DNA of 64,000 nt from CAVOGJ01 sp963700865 (GTDB taxonomy: Bacteria; Planctomycetota; Planctomycetia; Pirellulales; Pirellulaceae): contig CAVOZC010000018.1 of NCBI GenBank assembly GCA_963700865.1, positions 1,550,001 to 1,614,000 of the forward strand. Reading direction: 5' to 3'. Each line of letters opens with the position of its first letter. Positions within the stretch are counted from its first letter, which is position 1. The notes under the pieces were generated by a model that had not been told where the DNA came from, searched no databases, and worked only from the letters and a program-made list of their open reading frames with translations. Shown here one piece after another: positions 44,900 to 55,224 of this stretch. A program made the position numbers and the translations under genes.

Positions 44900-46705
44900 G
44901 GGGCCGACTGCTGACGGCTTGCCATCAGACCCGGGCGCGCATGCACCGGCGGTAACGCCTCTTCCAGTACCCCCTTGGCCCGCGGCCAGATCATCAGCGC
45001 CTCGACAATCATCCACCCCTGCAGCGCCAGGATCGCGACCCCGAATCCAAACAACAGGTAATTCCCCTGTTGCCACCAACCGATCCGTGGGTGAAACATC
45101 TGCCACAGCATGGCCCAGGCCGGCATCACGAGCATGAACGACATAGGAATGGCGATAAACCAGAGCCGTTTGCCGCGCCTCCACAGATAAAATACGGTGA
45201 CGAGGAACGCGAGACCGGCGAGCAATTGATTGGTGGCACCGAACAGCGGCCACAGGATCAGCCCTCCCGTGCCGGCCGGCTTACCTGGCATGCGAATCAT
45301 GGCCACAGCCAGCCCCAGCCCGACGGCCAGTCCCGTGGCGATATGCTTATTGGTCAAAAATCGCAAGCCAAACGTGGCTCCCAATTCCTGGATCACATAC
45401 CGCTGCAGTCGCGTCGCGGTATCCAGTGTCGTCGCCGCGAAGCAGGCGACCAGCACGGCGATAATGCCAATGGCCAGTTCCAGCGGGACTCCTAACGCAC
45501 TGACAAAATTCGCCCCGCCGTCCACGAAGGCGGCAATCGTCGGTCCCAAGCCAAAGGCGGCCCAGCTGCCACCCGGCGCATAACGGGTCAACCACGCCTC
45601 GTGGCCAAACACTCGAGCCGCCTCGGAATTTGTGACGCCCATGCCCAGTCCGGCGGTGCAGGCCAGGATCACAAGCACCGCCAAGGCGCCCTCCAGCAAC
45701 ATCGAGCCGTAAGCGACGTATTGAGCGTCCACCTCGTTGGCCACCTGCTTACTGGTCGTCCCCGAGCTGACCAGGCAATGGAAGCCGCTGCAGGCGCCGC
45801 AGGCCACGGTGATAAATAAGAAGGGCAGGATGGGCAGCGCATCGGCGGGGACGGTGGCGGATATCGCGGGAGCGGACGCCACCAATTGGGCCTCACCCGA
45901 GAACCCCGCGACGAACATGCCGGCCACCAGCAGTGCCAGCGCCACGATCAACTGCTGACTGTTGACGTAATCGCGCGGTTGCAGCAGCACCCACACCGGA
46001 AGCACGGAAGCCCAATAGCAATAGATCATCAGCAGCAATGTCCAGACGATGATCGGATTCGTAACCGGGAGCACGAGCGGGCAATATCGCACGCCCACGT
46101 ACACGCCGCCGTAGAGAATGAGGAGCGCGAAGATCGAGGGTAGGGTCAAGTTCGCGTGTTCGCGTCGAGCCCAAAAGCCGACACCGATCGCCACCGGCAT
46201 CGCCAACCACACCGACAAGTACCGACTGTGGATAGATCTTGAAGATCTGCGCGATCACCAAGCCGAAAATCGCCAGCACGATCGTCAGCGACAGAAACAG
46301 GATGACCAGAAACAGAATGCGGGCGCGAGGCGAAATCAATCGCCCCGCGATTTCACCGACCGTCTGGCCTCGGTTCCGCAAGCTGACGACCAGGGCGCCA
46401 AAATCATGGACCGCACCAATGAAAATGGAACCGAGCACGACCCAGATCAGCGCCGGCAGCCATCCCCAGAAGACCGCCAAGGCCGGTCCGACGATCGGAC
46501 CGGTTCCCGCAATGCTCGTAAAGTGATGTCCGAAGATGACCGACTTGCGAGTCGGCACATAATCCACATCATCGCGAAACTGGTGGCTGGGAACGAGGGC
46601 GTTCTTGTCGAGCCCGAACACCCGCCGAGCCAGCCAGCGGCCATAGGTGTGATAGGCGACAATGAATCCGACAAAGGAGAGGACGGCAACGAACACCGTA
46701 TCCAT
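44896..46705 (-). CDS. cstA: Carbon starvation protein A (CstA) family transporter, frameshifted
   Basis: About 602 residues after correction. It is a multi-pass inner-membrane transporter; CstA relatives take up pyruvate or peptides. The N-terminal part from the ATG at 46705 (GAGGA 7 bases upstream) has the family signature HHFTSIAGTGPIVGPALAVF and LIWVVLGSIFIGAVHDFGAL. The frame is lost at about 46218-46224. Deleting one T (CTTG to CTG) gives YPQSVLSVWLAMPVAIGVGF and continues in the second frame to 44896. That part carries FITVACGACSGFHCLVSSGT, the second hallmark. The repair is exact, so a sequencing indel is likely. Confidence 0.88.
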
Positions 46706-46856
46706 GGGTGATTCCTCACGATCTGGCCGCCGGCGAACCGGGCGGATGCAATGTACCATTGGGCACGTACGATCTGGCTCCTATAATACCCGCTTTCGCT
46801 GCCCCCGACGTTGCCAGTCGCGTGATCAAGCCGGCAACCTCTGAAAGGAAACCCCC

Positions 46857-47915
46857 GTGCCTGAGAAAGTCGTCATCATTGGAAGTGGTCCCGCCGGCTG
46901 GTCCGCGGCGATTTACGCCGCCCGCGCCAACCTCCAGCCTCTCCTGTTCGAAGGCACGGTCCAGCCGGAGATGATTCCCCTGGGGCAACTCGCCTACACC
47001 ACCGAAGTCGAAAATTACGCCGGTTTCCCCGCCGGAAATGTGCGGGCGTTCATCGAGTCGGCCGTCGACAAAGACCGGCATTATAATCTGCCCCTGGTGC
47101 CGAAGGGTCACGAACGGGACGGCCAACCCCATTACGCCGTGCAGGGGGTCGAGCTGATGGAGCTGATGAAGCAACAGGCACTCAATTTTGGCACTCGCGT
47201 GGTCGGGGACGATATCGTCGAGGTCGATTTTGCCGGCAGTCTCCACCGCGTGAAACCGGCCAGCGGCGACGCCGTGGAAACACACACCGTCATCGTGGCC
47301 ACCGGTGCCCGCGCCAATTACCTGGGTCTGGAATCCGAAGAGAAGTACAAGAATAAGGGCGTCAGCGCCTGTGCGGTGTGCGATGGAGCCCTGCCCATTT
47401 ATCGCCGACGCCCCTTGGCGGTGATCGGTGGCGGCGATTCGGCCGTCGAGGAGGCCAGTTATCTGGCCAACCTGCAGGACGCGGCGACCATCTACCTTGT
47501 TCACCGTCGCGATCAGCTCCGCGCATCGCAGATTATGCAAGATCGAGCCAAGCATCATCCCAAGATCGAGATTGTCTGGAACCATGTCGTGGAGGAAGTG
47601 CTCGGCGACGGGAATCTCGTCAACGGTCTGCGGTTGAAGAGCACGGTCGATGGCAGCGAAAGGCAACTCGAGGTCGGCGGCATGTTCGTCGCGATCGGGC
47701 ACACGCCGAATACCGGCTTCCTCGGCGGCCAGCTGGAAATGACCGACAAGGGGTATATCAAGTGGAAGGAAGCGTTCCGTACAAAGACAAGTGTTCCCGG
47801 TGTCTTTGCCTCGGGTGACGTCGCCGATGACTACTACCGTCAGGCCATCACGTCCGCCGGGACGGGTTGTATGGCCGCCTTGGACGCGGAACGATACCTC
47901 GTGGAGGCCGGCTAA
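46857..47915 (+). CDS. trxB: Thioredoxin reductase
   Basis: 352 residues, an FAD/NADPH enzyme that reduces thioredoxin in the cytoplasm. A GTG start at 46857 follows AAGGA at 7 bases. The motifs are FAD-binding VVIIGSGPAGWSAAIYAARA, the redox-active disulfide in SACAVCDGALP, NADPH-binding AVIGGGDSAVEEASYL, and the C-terminal PGVFASGDVADDYYRQAITS. It is about 30 residues longer than the E. coli enzyme because of an insert at about residues 62-94 (SAVDKDRHYNLPLVPKGHER). It is divergent from cstA. The insert lies near the FAD domain and could affect partner choice. Confidence 0.94.
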   Translation: MPEKVVIIGSGPAGWSAAIYAARANLQPLLFEGTVQPEMIPLGQLAYTTEVENYAGFPAGNVRAFIESAVDKDRHYNLPLVPKGHERDGQPHYAVQGVELMELMKQQALNFGTRVVGDDIVEVDFAGSLHRVKPASGDAVETHTVIVATGARANYLGLESEEKYKNKGVSACAVCDGALPIYRRRPLAVIGGGDSAVEEASYLANLQDAATIYLVHRRDQLRASQIMQDRAKHHPKIEIVWNHVVEEVLGDGNLVNGLRLKSTVDGSERQLEVGGMFVAIGHTPNTGFLGGQLEMTDKGYIKWKEAFRTKTSVPGVFASGDVADDYYRQAITSAGTGCMAALDAERYLVEAG

Positions 47916-48018
47916 ACACCGCCTCTGCAGCGGACCGCGTACGATGGTAACCGCCGTGCGTGCATCTCAGAAACCGTCCCCGCTCCGTGCGATCTGTGGA
48001 AACTAGTCAGGGTGAAAT

Positions 48019-49410
48019 ATGCAAAAGCTTTCGGTCGCGGCGGCTCGTTCCGCCGAGCAGATTGGCACCGCCGCGATGCTGCGGGGTTGGGTCCGCACCC
48101 GCCGGGATTCCAAGGGCGGTTTCAGCTTTATCGAATTGAACGACGGCAGTTCACTCGGCAATGTCCAGGTCATCGCCGATGCGGGACTGCCCAATTACGA
48201 ATCCGAGATCAAGCAACTCACCGCCGGTTGCAGCATCACGGTGACCGGAGAAGTCAAGGCTTCCGGTGGCAAAGGACAGGATACGGAACTTCACGCCGAT
48301 CGCCTCGTCGTGCATGGTTGGGCCGATCCCGAAGCGTATCCGCTGCAAAAGAAACGACACTCCTTTGAAAAGTTGCGGGAGTGGGCACACCTGCGGCCCA
48401 GGACCAATGCCCTGGGAGCCGTCACGCGGGTGAGGAATTGCATCTCGCGCTCGATCCACGACTTTTTTCAGGAAGACGGCTTTCTCTACATCAACACGCC
48501 CATCATCACGGCGAGTGACTGTGAGGGTGCCGGCGAGATGTTTCGCGTCACGACACTCGACCCCGCGAAGCCACCCAAGGTGGACGGCCAAGTCGACTAC
48601 ACGCAAGATTTCTTCGGCCGCCCGGCGTATCTGACGGTCAGCGGTCAGCTGAATGCAGAAATCTATGCCTGCGCCCTGGGCAAGGTCTACACGTTCGGGC
48701 CCACCTTCCGCGCCGAAAACTCGAACACCTCGCGACACCTGGCCGAGTTCTGGATGGTCGAGCCCGAGGCCGCGTTCTACGAGTTGACCGACAATATGGA
48801 CCTGGCCGAAGCGTTCCTCAAGCGGATTTTTCGCGATGCCCTCGAGCAATGTCCCGAGGACATGGAGTTTTTTAATCTGCGTGTGGATGACACCATTCTG
48901 GCCACACTGCAAGGCATCGTCGACAGTGATTTTATTCGCGTTCCCTACACCGAGGCGGTCAAATTACTCGTGGAAAGCGGTAAGTCGTTCGAATTTAAGC
49001 CGACCTGGGGCGTCGATCTGCAATCGGAGCATGAGCGGTTTCTCACCGAAGAGCACTTCAAGTCGCCGGTCATCGTGTACGACTATCCGCGGTCGATCAA
49101 ACCGTTTTACATGCGGGTCAATGACGATGAAAAAACGGTTCGCGCCATGGATGTGCTGGTTCCCAAAGTGGGTGAGATCATCGGCGGCAGCCAACGCGAG
49201 GAACGGCTGGACGTGCTGACGGCACGCATGCTCGAGCAACATCTGAACCCCGACGATTACTGGTGGTATCGCGAACTGCGTCAGTTCGGTACCGTCCCGC
49301 ATGCCGGTTTTGGGCTGGGGCTGGAACGAGCCGTACAGTTCGTGACGGGCATGACCAACATCCGGGACGTGATTCCTTTTCCCCGCACGCCGGGCAACGC
49401 GGAATTTTAA
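48019..49410 (+). CDS. asnS: Asparaginyl-tRNA synthetase
   Basis: This 463-residue class IIb synthetase charges tRNA-Asn directly. It has the N-terminal OB-fold anticodon-binding domain (LRGWVRTRRDSKGGFSFIEL), motif 2 (FGPTFRAENSNTSRHLAEFW) and motif 3 (FGLGLERAVQFVTGMTNIRD). The AsnRS-type end is VIPFPRTPGNAEF. Length is standard. An AGGGTG-like site precedes the ATG. The gene is intact. Downstream is one copy of the 163-bp palindromic repeat and a long hairpin before the convergent sigma factor gene. Confidence 0.95.
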   Translation: MQKLSVAAARSAEQIGTAAMLRGWVRTRRDSKGGFSFIELNDGSSLGNVQVIADAGLPNYESEIKQLTAGCSITVTGEVKASGGKGQDTELHADRLVVHGWADPEAYPLQKKRHSFEKLREWAHLRPRTNALGAVTRVRNCISRSIHDFFQEDGFLYINTPIITASDCEGAGEMFRVTTLDPAKPPKVDGQVDYTQDFFGRPAYLTVSGQLNAEIYACALGKVYTFGPTFRAENSNTSRHLAEFWMVEPEAAFYELTDNMDLAEAFLKRIFRDALEQCPEDMEFFNLRVDDTILATLQGIVDSDFIRVPYTEAVKLLVESGKSFEFKPTWGVDLQSEHERFLTEEHFKSPVIVYDYPRSIKPFYMRVNDDEKTVRAMDVLVPKVGEIIGGSQREERLDVLTARMLEQHLNPDDYWWYRELRQFGTVPHAGFGLGLERAVQFVTGMTNIRDVIPFPRTPGNAEF

Positions 49411-49439
49411 CGGAACGGGCTTCCCGCGGGCGTGGGACA

Positions 49440-49587
49440 GGCATCGTACCACGCGTTGTCACGCATCGGCCTGCTCCGGCGTACCGCGCGTGCGCCGCCA
49501 GAAATCGCGGCAGCCACTGCCCGCCGATCGCGGTGTTTCCCCGCGATTTCTTCTGGCGGACGGTTAAACGACGCTTGTGAAAGGTGG
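49440..49587. repeat. Diverged single copy of the 163-bp palindromic repeat
   Basis: The copy aligns with the units at 57.1-57.7 kb: ATCGTACCACGCG, CGCCGCCAGAAATCGCGGCA, CGCGATTTCTTCTGGC and GACGGTTAAACGACGCTTGT. It shares with the last unit of that array the 19-base exit sequence CGACGCTTGTGAAAGGTGG. Its central palindrome has decayed relative to the array copies. Confidence 0.8.
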
Positions 49588-49600
49588 GTAATGACCGACG

Positions 49601-49641
49601 CTTGCGAGTTCGGCTACCAACGCCGTAGCCGAACTCGCAAG
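49601..49641. terminator. Long perfect hairpin between convergent genes
   Basis: A 17-bp perfect stem (CTTGCGAGTTCGGCTAC and its complement) with a 7-base loop lies between the 3' ends of asnS and the ECF sigma factor gene. It has no U-run on either side, so it is not a classical intrinsic terminator. Its position suggests a bidirectional transcription barrier or transcript 3'-end protector. Confidence 0.5.
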
Positions 49642-49687
49642 AGTTTGGTGTGGTTGGGCCGGCCACCCGTCCTGACAGGCAAGATGC

Positions 49688-50293
49688 CTATCCCACGTCG
49701 CCAGACGTATCGGCCGCCAGGATGGCTTCCAGCTTCTTCAGCGACCGCGTCAACAGCACGCGGATCGCGCCATCCGACTTCCCTAACTTTGCGGCGATTT
49801 CCTTGGAAGGTAAGCCGTGGACGTACCGCAGGTGCAGCGCCGTCCGGCTTTCCTCAGGCAGTTGTTCGAAGGCCGACCACAAGCGATATTCGCGTTGGTC
49901 GCGTGAAAACGCCTTGCTCGGCGATGTCATGCTGGCCACCAGCAAGTCAATCATGCCTCCCTGGCTCGCGTTCCCGCCGCCATGAATGCCGACCTCGCGC
50001 TTGATATCTCGTTTTTGCGATCCCGAGAACTTGCGGCCCGCGTCCATGATCCTGCGCCGAGCCACATGGCAGATCCAATCGAACGGCGCACGCTCCTGAA
50101 AGTCAATCTCCGCCAGGGCACCGACGCACGACACACATGTCTCCTGCAAAATATCCTCCGCATCGACCTTCTGCAGCAAGGACGGACTCATGTTTTTTGC
50201 GATGAATGCCTGCAAGCGGGGACGGTACACTTCCAGCAATTCCGCCAGCGCCTCGGCGTCATGCTGCCGAACTCGTGCCTCCAGATCTGCCAT
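49688..50293 (-). CDS. ECF-type RNA polymerase sigma factor
   Basis: 201 residues, a two-domain sigma-70 family factor. Region 2 includes LLQKVDAEDILQETCVSCVG (the D-x-x-Q-E-T core) and DWICHVARRRIMDAGRKFSG. Region 4 is AFEQLPEESRTALHLRYVHG followed by LPSKEIAAKLGKSDGAIRVL, a helix-turn-helix that binds the -35 element. The ATG at 50293 has an excellent GGAGG at 8-9 bases. The gene is divergent from a membrane Ser/Thr kinase starting at 50508, so a regulatory link is likely. No anti-sigma gene is adjacent. Confidence 0.88.
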   Translation of the reverse strand: MADLEARVRQHDAEALAELLEVYRPRLQAFIAKNMSPSLLQKVDAEDILQETCVSCVGALAEIDFQERAPFDWICHVARRRIMDAGRKFSGSQKRDIKREVGIHGGGNASQGGMIDLLVASMTSPSKAFSRDQREYRLWSAFEQLPEESRTALHLRYVHGLPSKEIAAKLGKSDGAIRVLLTRSLKKLEAILAADTSGDVG

Positions 50294-50507
50294 GCCTTGT
50301 TTCCTCCAGCGCAGGAGTTCTGCTTACTGGGCGCCATTATGCCCGGTTTGCTCGGCGAATCCAGGCGGAACGGGCGATTCATGACGCGGGTGAGCCGCGG
50401 CGGCAACGAGGTGGGGCAACAATTGTTGCAAAATCGAATCTTAGCGGTCAGAATCAATCGCGCAGCCACCCCGGCCGTGCCTCGTCTCGCAGATTGTCCC
50501 GCCTGCC

Positions 50508-52723
50508 ATGAATCATCGATACTCCACGGCGGTCGGCGGCGGCGAAACGGAAGGGATCTGGGACGAGGTCGCGCGCAGTCTGGAGGGCTTCTTGGCCGCT
50601 TGGGAGGCGTGCGGCGGCGAACCGCCCGAGATCGCGAATCACCTCCCCCAGGGAGCGGAAGTCGTGCGCCAGGCGGCCCTGATCGAACTGATCAAGGTGG
50701 ACATGGAGCAGCGGACGCGCACGGACGCCACGCGTCTGGGCCTGCGCGATTACGCGCGGCTCTTTCCAGAACTCGACGGCGAAGACGGCTTTCCGTCCGA
50801 TCTGCTCTATGAAGCGTTTCATCTGCAGAGCGTCGATCCGCCGCTGACGGTGAATCAATTCGCCGTTGAGTTTCCGTCGCAACGCGACGTCATCTTGCGG
50901 CTGCTGGGGAACGGGGATCCTTTCGTCTCCACCTCGCTCTGCCACACGCGTCGACCGGTCGAGCTCAGTCCGGGGGATGTCGTCAGTGATTTCGAGCTGC
51001 TGCTCGAACTGGGACGCGGCGCGTTTGCCTCGGTCTTTTTGCGCGGCAGCAATCGATGCAGCGACTGGTGGCCGTCAAGCTGTCAACCGACCACGGCCGC
51101 GAACCGCAGACCCTCGCCCGTCTGGATCATCCCCAGATTGTCCGCGTCTATGATCAGCGGACGGATGATGCGCGTGGCGTGCACGTGCTGTACATGGAAT
51201 ACCTGCCCGCCGGTACTCTGCTGGGAGTCCTCGAACAGCTATCGGGTCTGGCCGCCAGCGAATGGAACGGTAAGACCTATCTGTCGGCAATCGATGCAGT
51301 ACTGGATGAGCGTGGTGTGCATCCGCCGGCCGATTCGAAACACCGCACGAAGCTCGAGTCCGTCGCCTGGTGGCAAGTCGTCTGTCTGCTCGGAGCGTCG
51401 CTGGCGGATGCGCTCGAGTACGCCCATCAGAATGGGGTCCTGCATCGCGATATCAAGCCGGCCAACATCCTGCTGACGGACACGGGAGCCCCGAAGCTGG
51501 CCGACTTCAATGTCAGTTCCTGCACCAAAGTGACGGGGGCGGCTCCTGCCGCGTTTTTTGGCGGCAGTCTGGCCTACATGTCGCCCGAACAACTCGAGGC
51601 GTTTAATCCGAAAGACCCGCGATCTCCCGAGGATCTCGACGCGAGGACCGATATCTACTCGCTGGCCATCGTCCTTTGGGAGATGCTGACGGGCAGCCGC
51701 CCCTTCACGACCTCCCAGACGACGGTCGGGCCGTCAAACGTGCTGGATGCCTTCACCGCACAACGACGCCGCGGCCTTGAGTCGGCGGACGTGAGCCGGC
51801 TGCCTGCGGATTGCCCGCGCGGTTTGCGACAGACGCTGGAAAAGTGCCTTCATCCGGATCGGGAGCAGCGGTTTGGTTCGGCCCGGGAGCTTGCGGATCG
51901 AATGCGATTGTGCCTTCATCCGGCCACCGAAAGGCTGCTGACCAAGACGCATGGACTCAGCCGCTACGTGTGCGGCTTTCCCGTCCTCACGATGCTCACC
52001 AGCCTGCTCATCCCCAATGCCTTGGCCGCCTGGTTCAATTACGTCTACAACTATGAATCGATTATCCGGCCCATGAACGCCCACGCGGCCTTTCGCGTTG
52101 TCCAATTGCTCATCAATGGTATCGCCTTTCCCGTGGCATTCGTGATTGCGATGATGCTGGTATGGCGAACGGCAATGCAGGTGAGAGGCCGGTTGTGGTC
52201 GGAGCCGCAGGAGCGGGCCCCGACCGATATCCGCCGCAGTGCCTTGCGGCTGGGAAATCGCTTTGCCTGGTTGGGCATCATCGAGTGGACGATGGCGGGA
52301 GCCGCCTATCCAGTGGCGCTCTGGTGGCTGGGGGCGCCGATGACCGGCGTGGTCGCCGCCCATTTCTTTGGTTCGCTCCTGCTGTGTGGATTGATCGGAG
52401 CCACGTATCCCTTTTTCGGCAGCACGGCGGTGGTCGTGGGATGCTGGTATCCGCGGCTGCTGCGGCCTGAATCGGTGCCTGCCGAGGATCTTGAGTCGCT
52501 GACGCGTTTGGAATCGCTCTCGTGGCGCTACCTGATCATGGCGGGGATGATCCCCTTATTGGCGCTGGTCGTACTGACCACCTGGGGACGCGCCGAGAAC
52601 CTGTTGGCTTTGAAGATCCTCAGCGGCGGCGGACTGGCGCTGTTCGCCATTACGCTCGTGTTGGCGAGGCGAATTCAAACAAATCTGCAACTGCTGATTG
52701 GCTTGGCGAAAGACAAGCGATAG
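50508..52723 (+). CDS. Membrane Ser/Thr protein kinase (frameshifted in the kinase domain)
   Basis: About 738 residues after correction. The first 150 residues are a planctomycete-style leader before the kinase domain. The glycine loop reads LGRGAFASVF. Adding one G at 51041 continues it as LARQQSMQRLVAVKLS with the catalytic Lys, then the frame runs to 52723. Catalytic loop HRDIKPANILL is intact, but the Mg-binding DFG is DFN (LADFNVSS), and the APE motif is SPEQ. The C-terminal half has about eight membrane segments (LTMLTSLLIPNALAAWFNYV, LLINGIAFPVAFVIAMMLVW, YLIMAGMIPLLALVVLTTWG). It is divergent from an ECF sigma factor gene at 50293. A membrane signal input and a sigma-linked output are inferred. 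Confidence 0.85.
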
Positions 52724-52745
52724 CAGCAAACCAATCGCGGCGCGG

Positions 52746-54839
52746 TTACTTCGCCCCGACCAGGTCTTCCGCCTTGCGGGCCGCCACGATCTCTTCCTGG
52801 ATCTTGGCCGGTACCTTTCGGTAGCGGCTCAACTCCATCGTGAAGGTGCCTTGACCTTGCGTCTGACTGCGAAGGTCGGTCGAATATCCGAACGTCTCGG
52901 ACAAGCGGCACTTCCGCCACGATGACGGCAGCTTCGGCGTGCGGGTTTTCCGTCGACAGAATCAGGCCACGGCGGCTGATCACGTCGCCGGTGACCTGCC
53001 CTTGGAATTCACTCGGGCATTCGATTTCGACCTTCATGACCGGTTCCAGCAAGACGGGCTTCATCTTCAAGAAGGTCTCGCGGAAACAGTTGCGAGCGCA
53101 AATCTGGAACGCCATGTCGCTACTGTCGACATCGTGATACGAGCCGTCGCTGAGGATCGTTTTCACGCCGATAATCGGGTAGCCAGCCACAGGACCCTTC
53201 GTCAGCGAGCCGGCAAACCCTTTGTTCACCGACGGAATGTATTCCTTGGGAATACGGCCACCGACCACATTCTCCTCGAAGAGGAAAATGTCTTCGGCAG
53301 TCCTCTGGCAACGGCTCGAACGTGCCCACGATATGGGCGAACTGGCCGGAACCACCAGTCTGCTTCTTGTGCTTGAAGTTGTACTCGGCGGCGATGGTCG
53401 GTGCCTCGCGGTAGTTGACCTTGGGTGCACCGACTTCGACCTCGACCTTGTACTCGCGGCGAATCCGCTCGACGTAGACTTCCAAATGCAATTCACCCAT
53501 GCCGGCCATCAGGGTCTCACCCGACTCTTCGTCGGTCATCACCTGGAAGGTCGGGTCTTCCTTGCGGAAGCGGGCCAACGCCTTGCCCAGCTCGATCACT
53601 GTCGGCCCGCTTGGCGGGGCCACGGCCACGCGAATCACCGGCTCGGGAATGAACATGCTCTCCAGCGTGCAGAACTTGGCCGCATCGGCGTACGTGTCAC
53701 CGCTGGCACAATCGATGCCCATGATGGCCACGATGTCGCCCGCCGACGCTTCGTCGATTTCTTCCCGCTTGTCCGAGTGCATCCGCAAGATGCGGCTGAA
53801 GCGTTCCTTGCGACCGGTGCGCTGATTGAAATACGTCTCGCCCTTGTTGATCGTTCCCTGATAGATGCGCATGAACGTCAATTGACCGTACGGATCGTCG
53901 ACGATCTTGAACGCCATGCCCACGAAGGGCTTGGTCGCGTCCGATTCGAGCGGGACCTTCTTCTCGGGATCGTGGAAGTCCAGCGCCTTGATCTCGCGAT
54001 CGAGCGGCGAGGGAAGGTAACGCACGACGGCGTCCAGCAGCAGTTGCACGCCCTTGTTGCGATAGGCCGACCCGCAAAAGACGGGGGTGATTTCTTCGCC
54101 GCGGACCGCCGTACGGACGACCTGGTAAATCTCGTCGTCGGTGATTTCTTCCTCGCCAAGCAGCTTTTCCATCAAATCGTCGCTGTACATCGACAACGAT
54201 TCGAGCATGATCCCGCGATACTCTTCTGCCTTCTCCAGCATAGTCGGCAGGAATCTCTTCGTAGCGGACCTTTTCGCCGTCTTTGCCGTCGAAATAGGCC
54301 GCCTTCATCGTGATCAAGTCGATCACGCCCTCGAACGTCTCGCCCGCGCCGATCGGAATCTGCACCATGATGGCATCATCATTCAACTTTTCCCTCAGTT
54401 GCGCGGCCACCTTGTACGGATTGGCACCGATCCGGTCCATCTTGTTGACGAACGCCAGTCGCGGCACATGGTAGCGCTTCATCTGGCGATCGACCGTAAT
54501 CGATTGCGATTGAACACCACCCACGGAACAGAGGACCAGCACGGCGCCATCGAGCACGCGCAGGCTCCGTTCGACCTCGACCGTAAAATCGACGTGGCCC
54601 GGCGTGTCGATCAGATTGATCGCATGACCATCCCATGCCACGCTGGTGGCGGCACTGGTGATCGTAATTCCGCGTTCTTGTTCCAGTTCCATGTGGTCCA
54701 TGGTGGCGCCGCCGCCGCCATGCACTTCTTCCATCTTGTGAATGCGGCCCGTGTAGAACAGAATTCGCTCGCTCAGGGTCGTCTTGCCCGAATCGATGTG
54801 CGCGGAAATTCCAATGTTTCGAAGCTTATTGAGGTTCAT
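52746..54839 (-). CDS. fusA: Elongation factor G, spd/mitochondrial EF-G1-like (three frameshifts)
   Basis: About 697 residues after correction. It is the GTPase that drives ribosomal translocation. The N-terminus (ATG at 54839) has NIGISAHIDSGKTTLSERIL and YTGRIHKMEEVHG, the HIDSGKTTL form typical of mitochondrial EF-G1 and spirochaete/planctomycete EF-Gs. MELEQERGITITSAAT (switch region), LIDTPGHVDFTVEVERSLRV and FVNKMDRIGANP follow. Frame breaks lie near 54240 and 53300. A third at about 52909 is one surplus base (CTTG for CTG). Removing it gives AEVPLSETFGYSTDLRSQTQ, QGTFTMELSRYRKVP and the usual end, stopping at 52746. An essential gene with three breaks is best explained by assembly errors. 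Confidence 0.88.
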
Positions 54840-55224
54840 CGTTCTACTTGGCACTGCATGGCTAAAAAGGAAGGGAATAACAACGTCGTTGGCGCTCGTG
54901 GGAGCTGCTCCCGACGCACGCCTGATCCAAACCGGTAACCGTCAGGCTACGGATACACTTTACCCGCCAACGCTGATGGGGGATATCGTTCCGTCAAGAC
55001 GCCATGACCGCCGGCTGACCTTCACCGCTGCGAGTCATACCTGTGGGAACGCAGAAGGCGGGAGGTCGGCGCAACTGGACGCATCGTGGCTACACCTCTC
55101 CCGTTGTGGCTGGATCAACCATGAATGTTAATCGAATCAACTTTTAGGAAAAGATCACTTTTATTCGGCTTTTGAGATTTTTCCTGATCTTCACGGCTCC
55201 CGATGTAAGAAAATACCGGCAAAT
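54840..55224. other. Intergenic region between fumC and fusA
   Basis: These 385 bases lie upstream of fusA and downstream of fumC, both on the minus strand. The stretch 55127-55200 is AT-rich (CAACTTTTAGGAAAAGATCA, TTTTGAGATTTTTCC) and may hold the fumC transcript end or the fusA promoter. No tRNA, small RNA or ORF could be supported. Confidence 0.4.

Noticed and set aside
52746..54839. Programmed frameshifting in fusA
   Set aside because: Three separate breaks, one an exact single surplus base, with no slippery sequences. Sequencing error is simpler.
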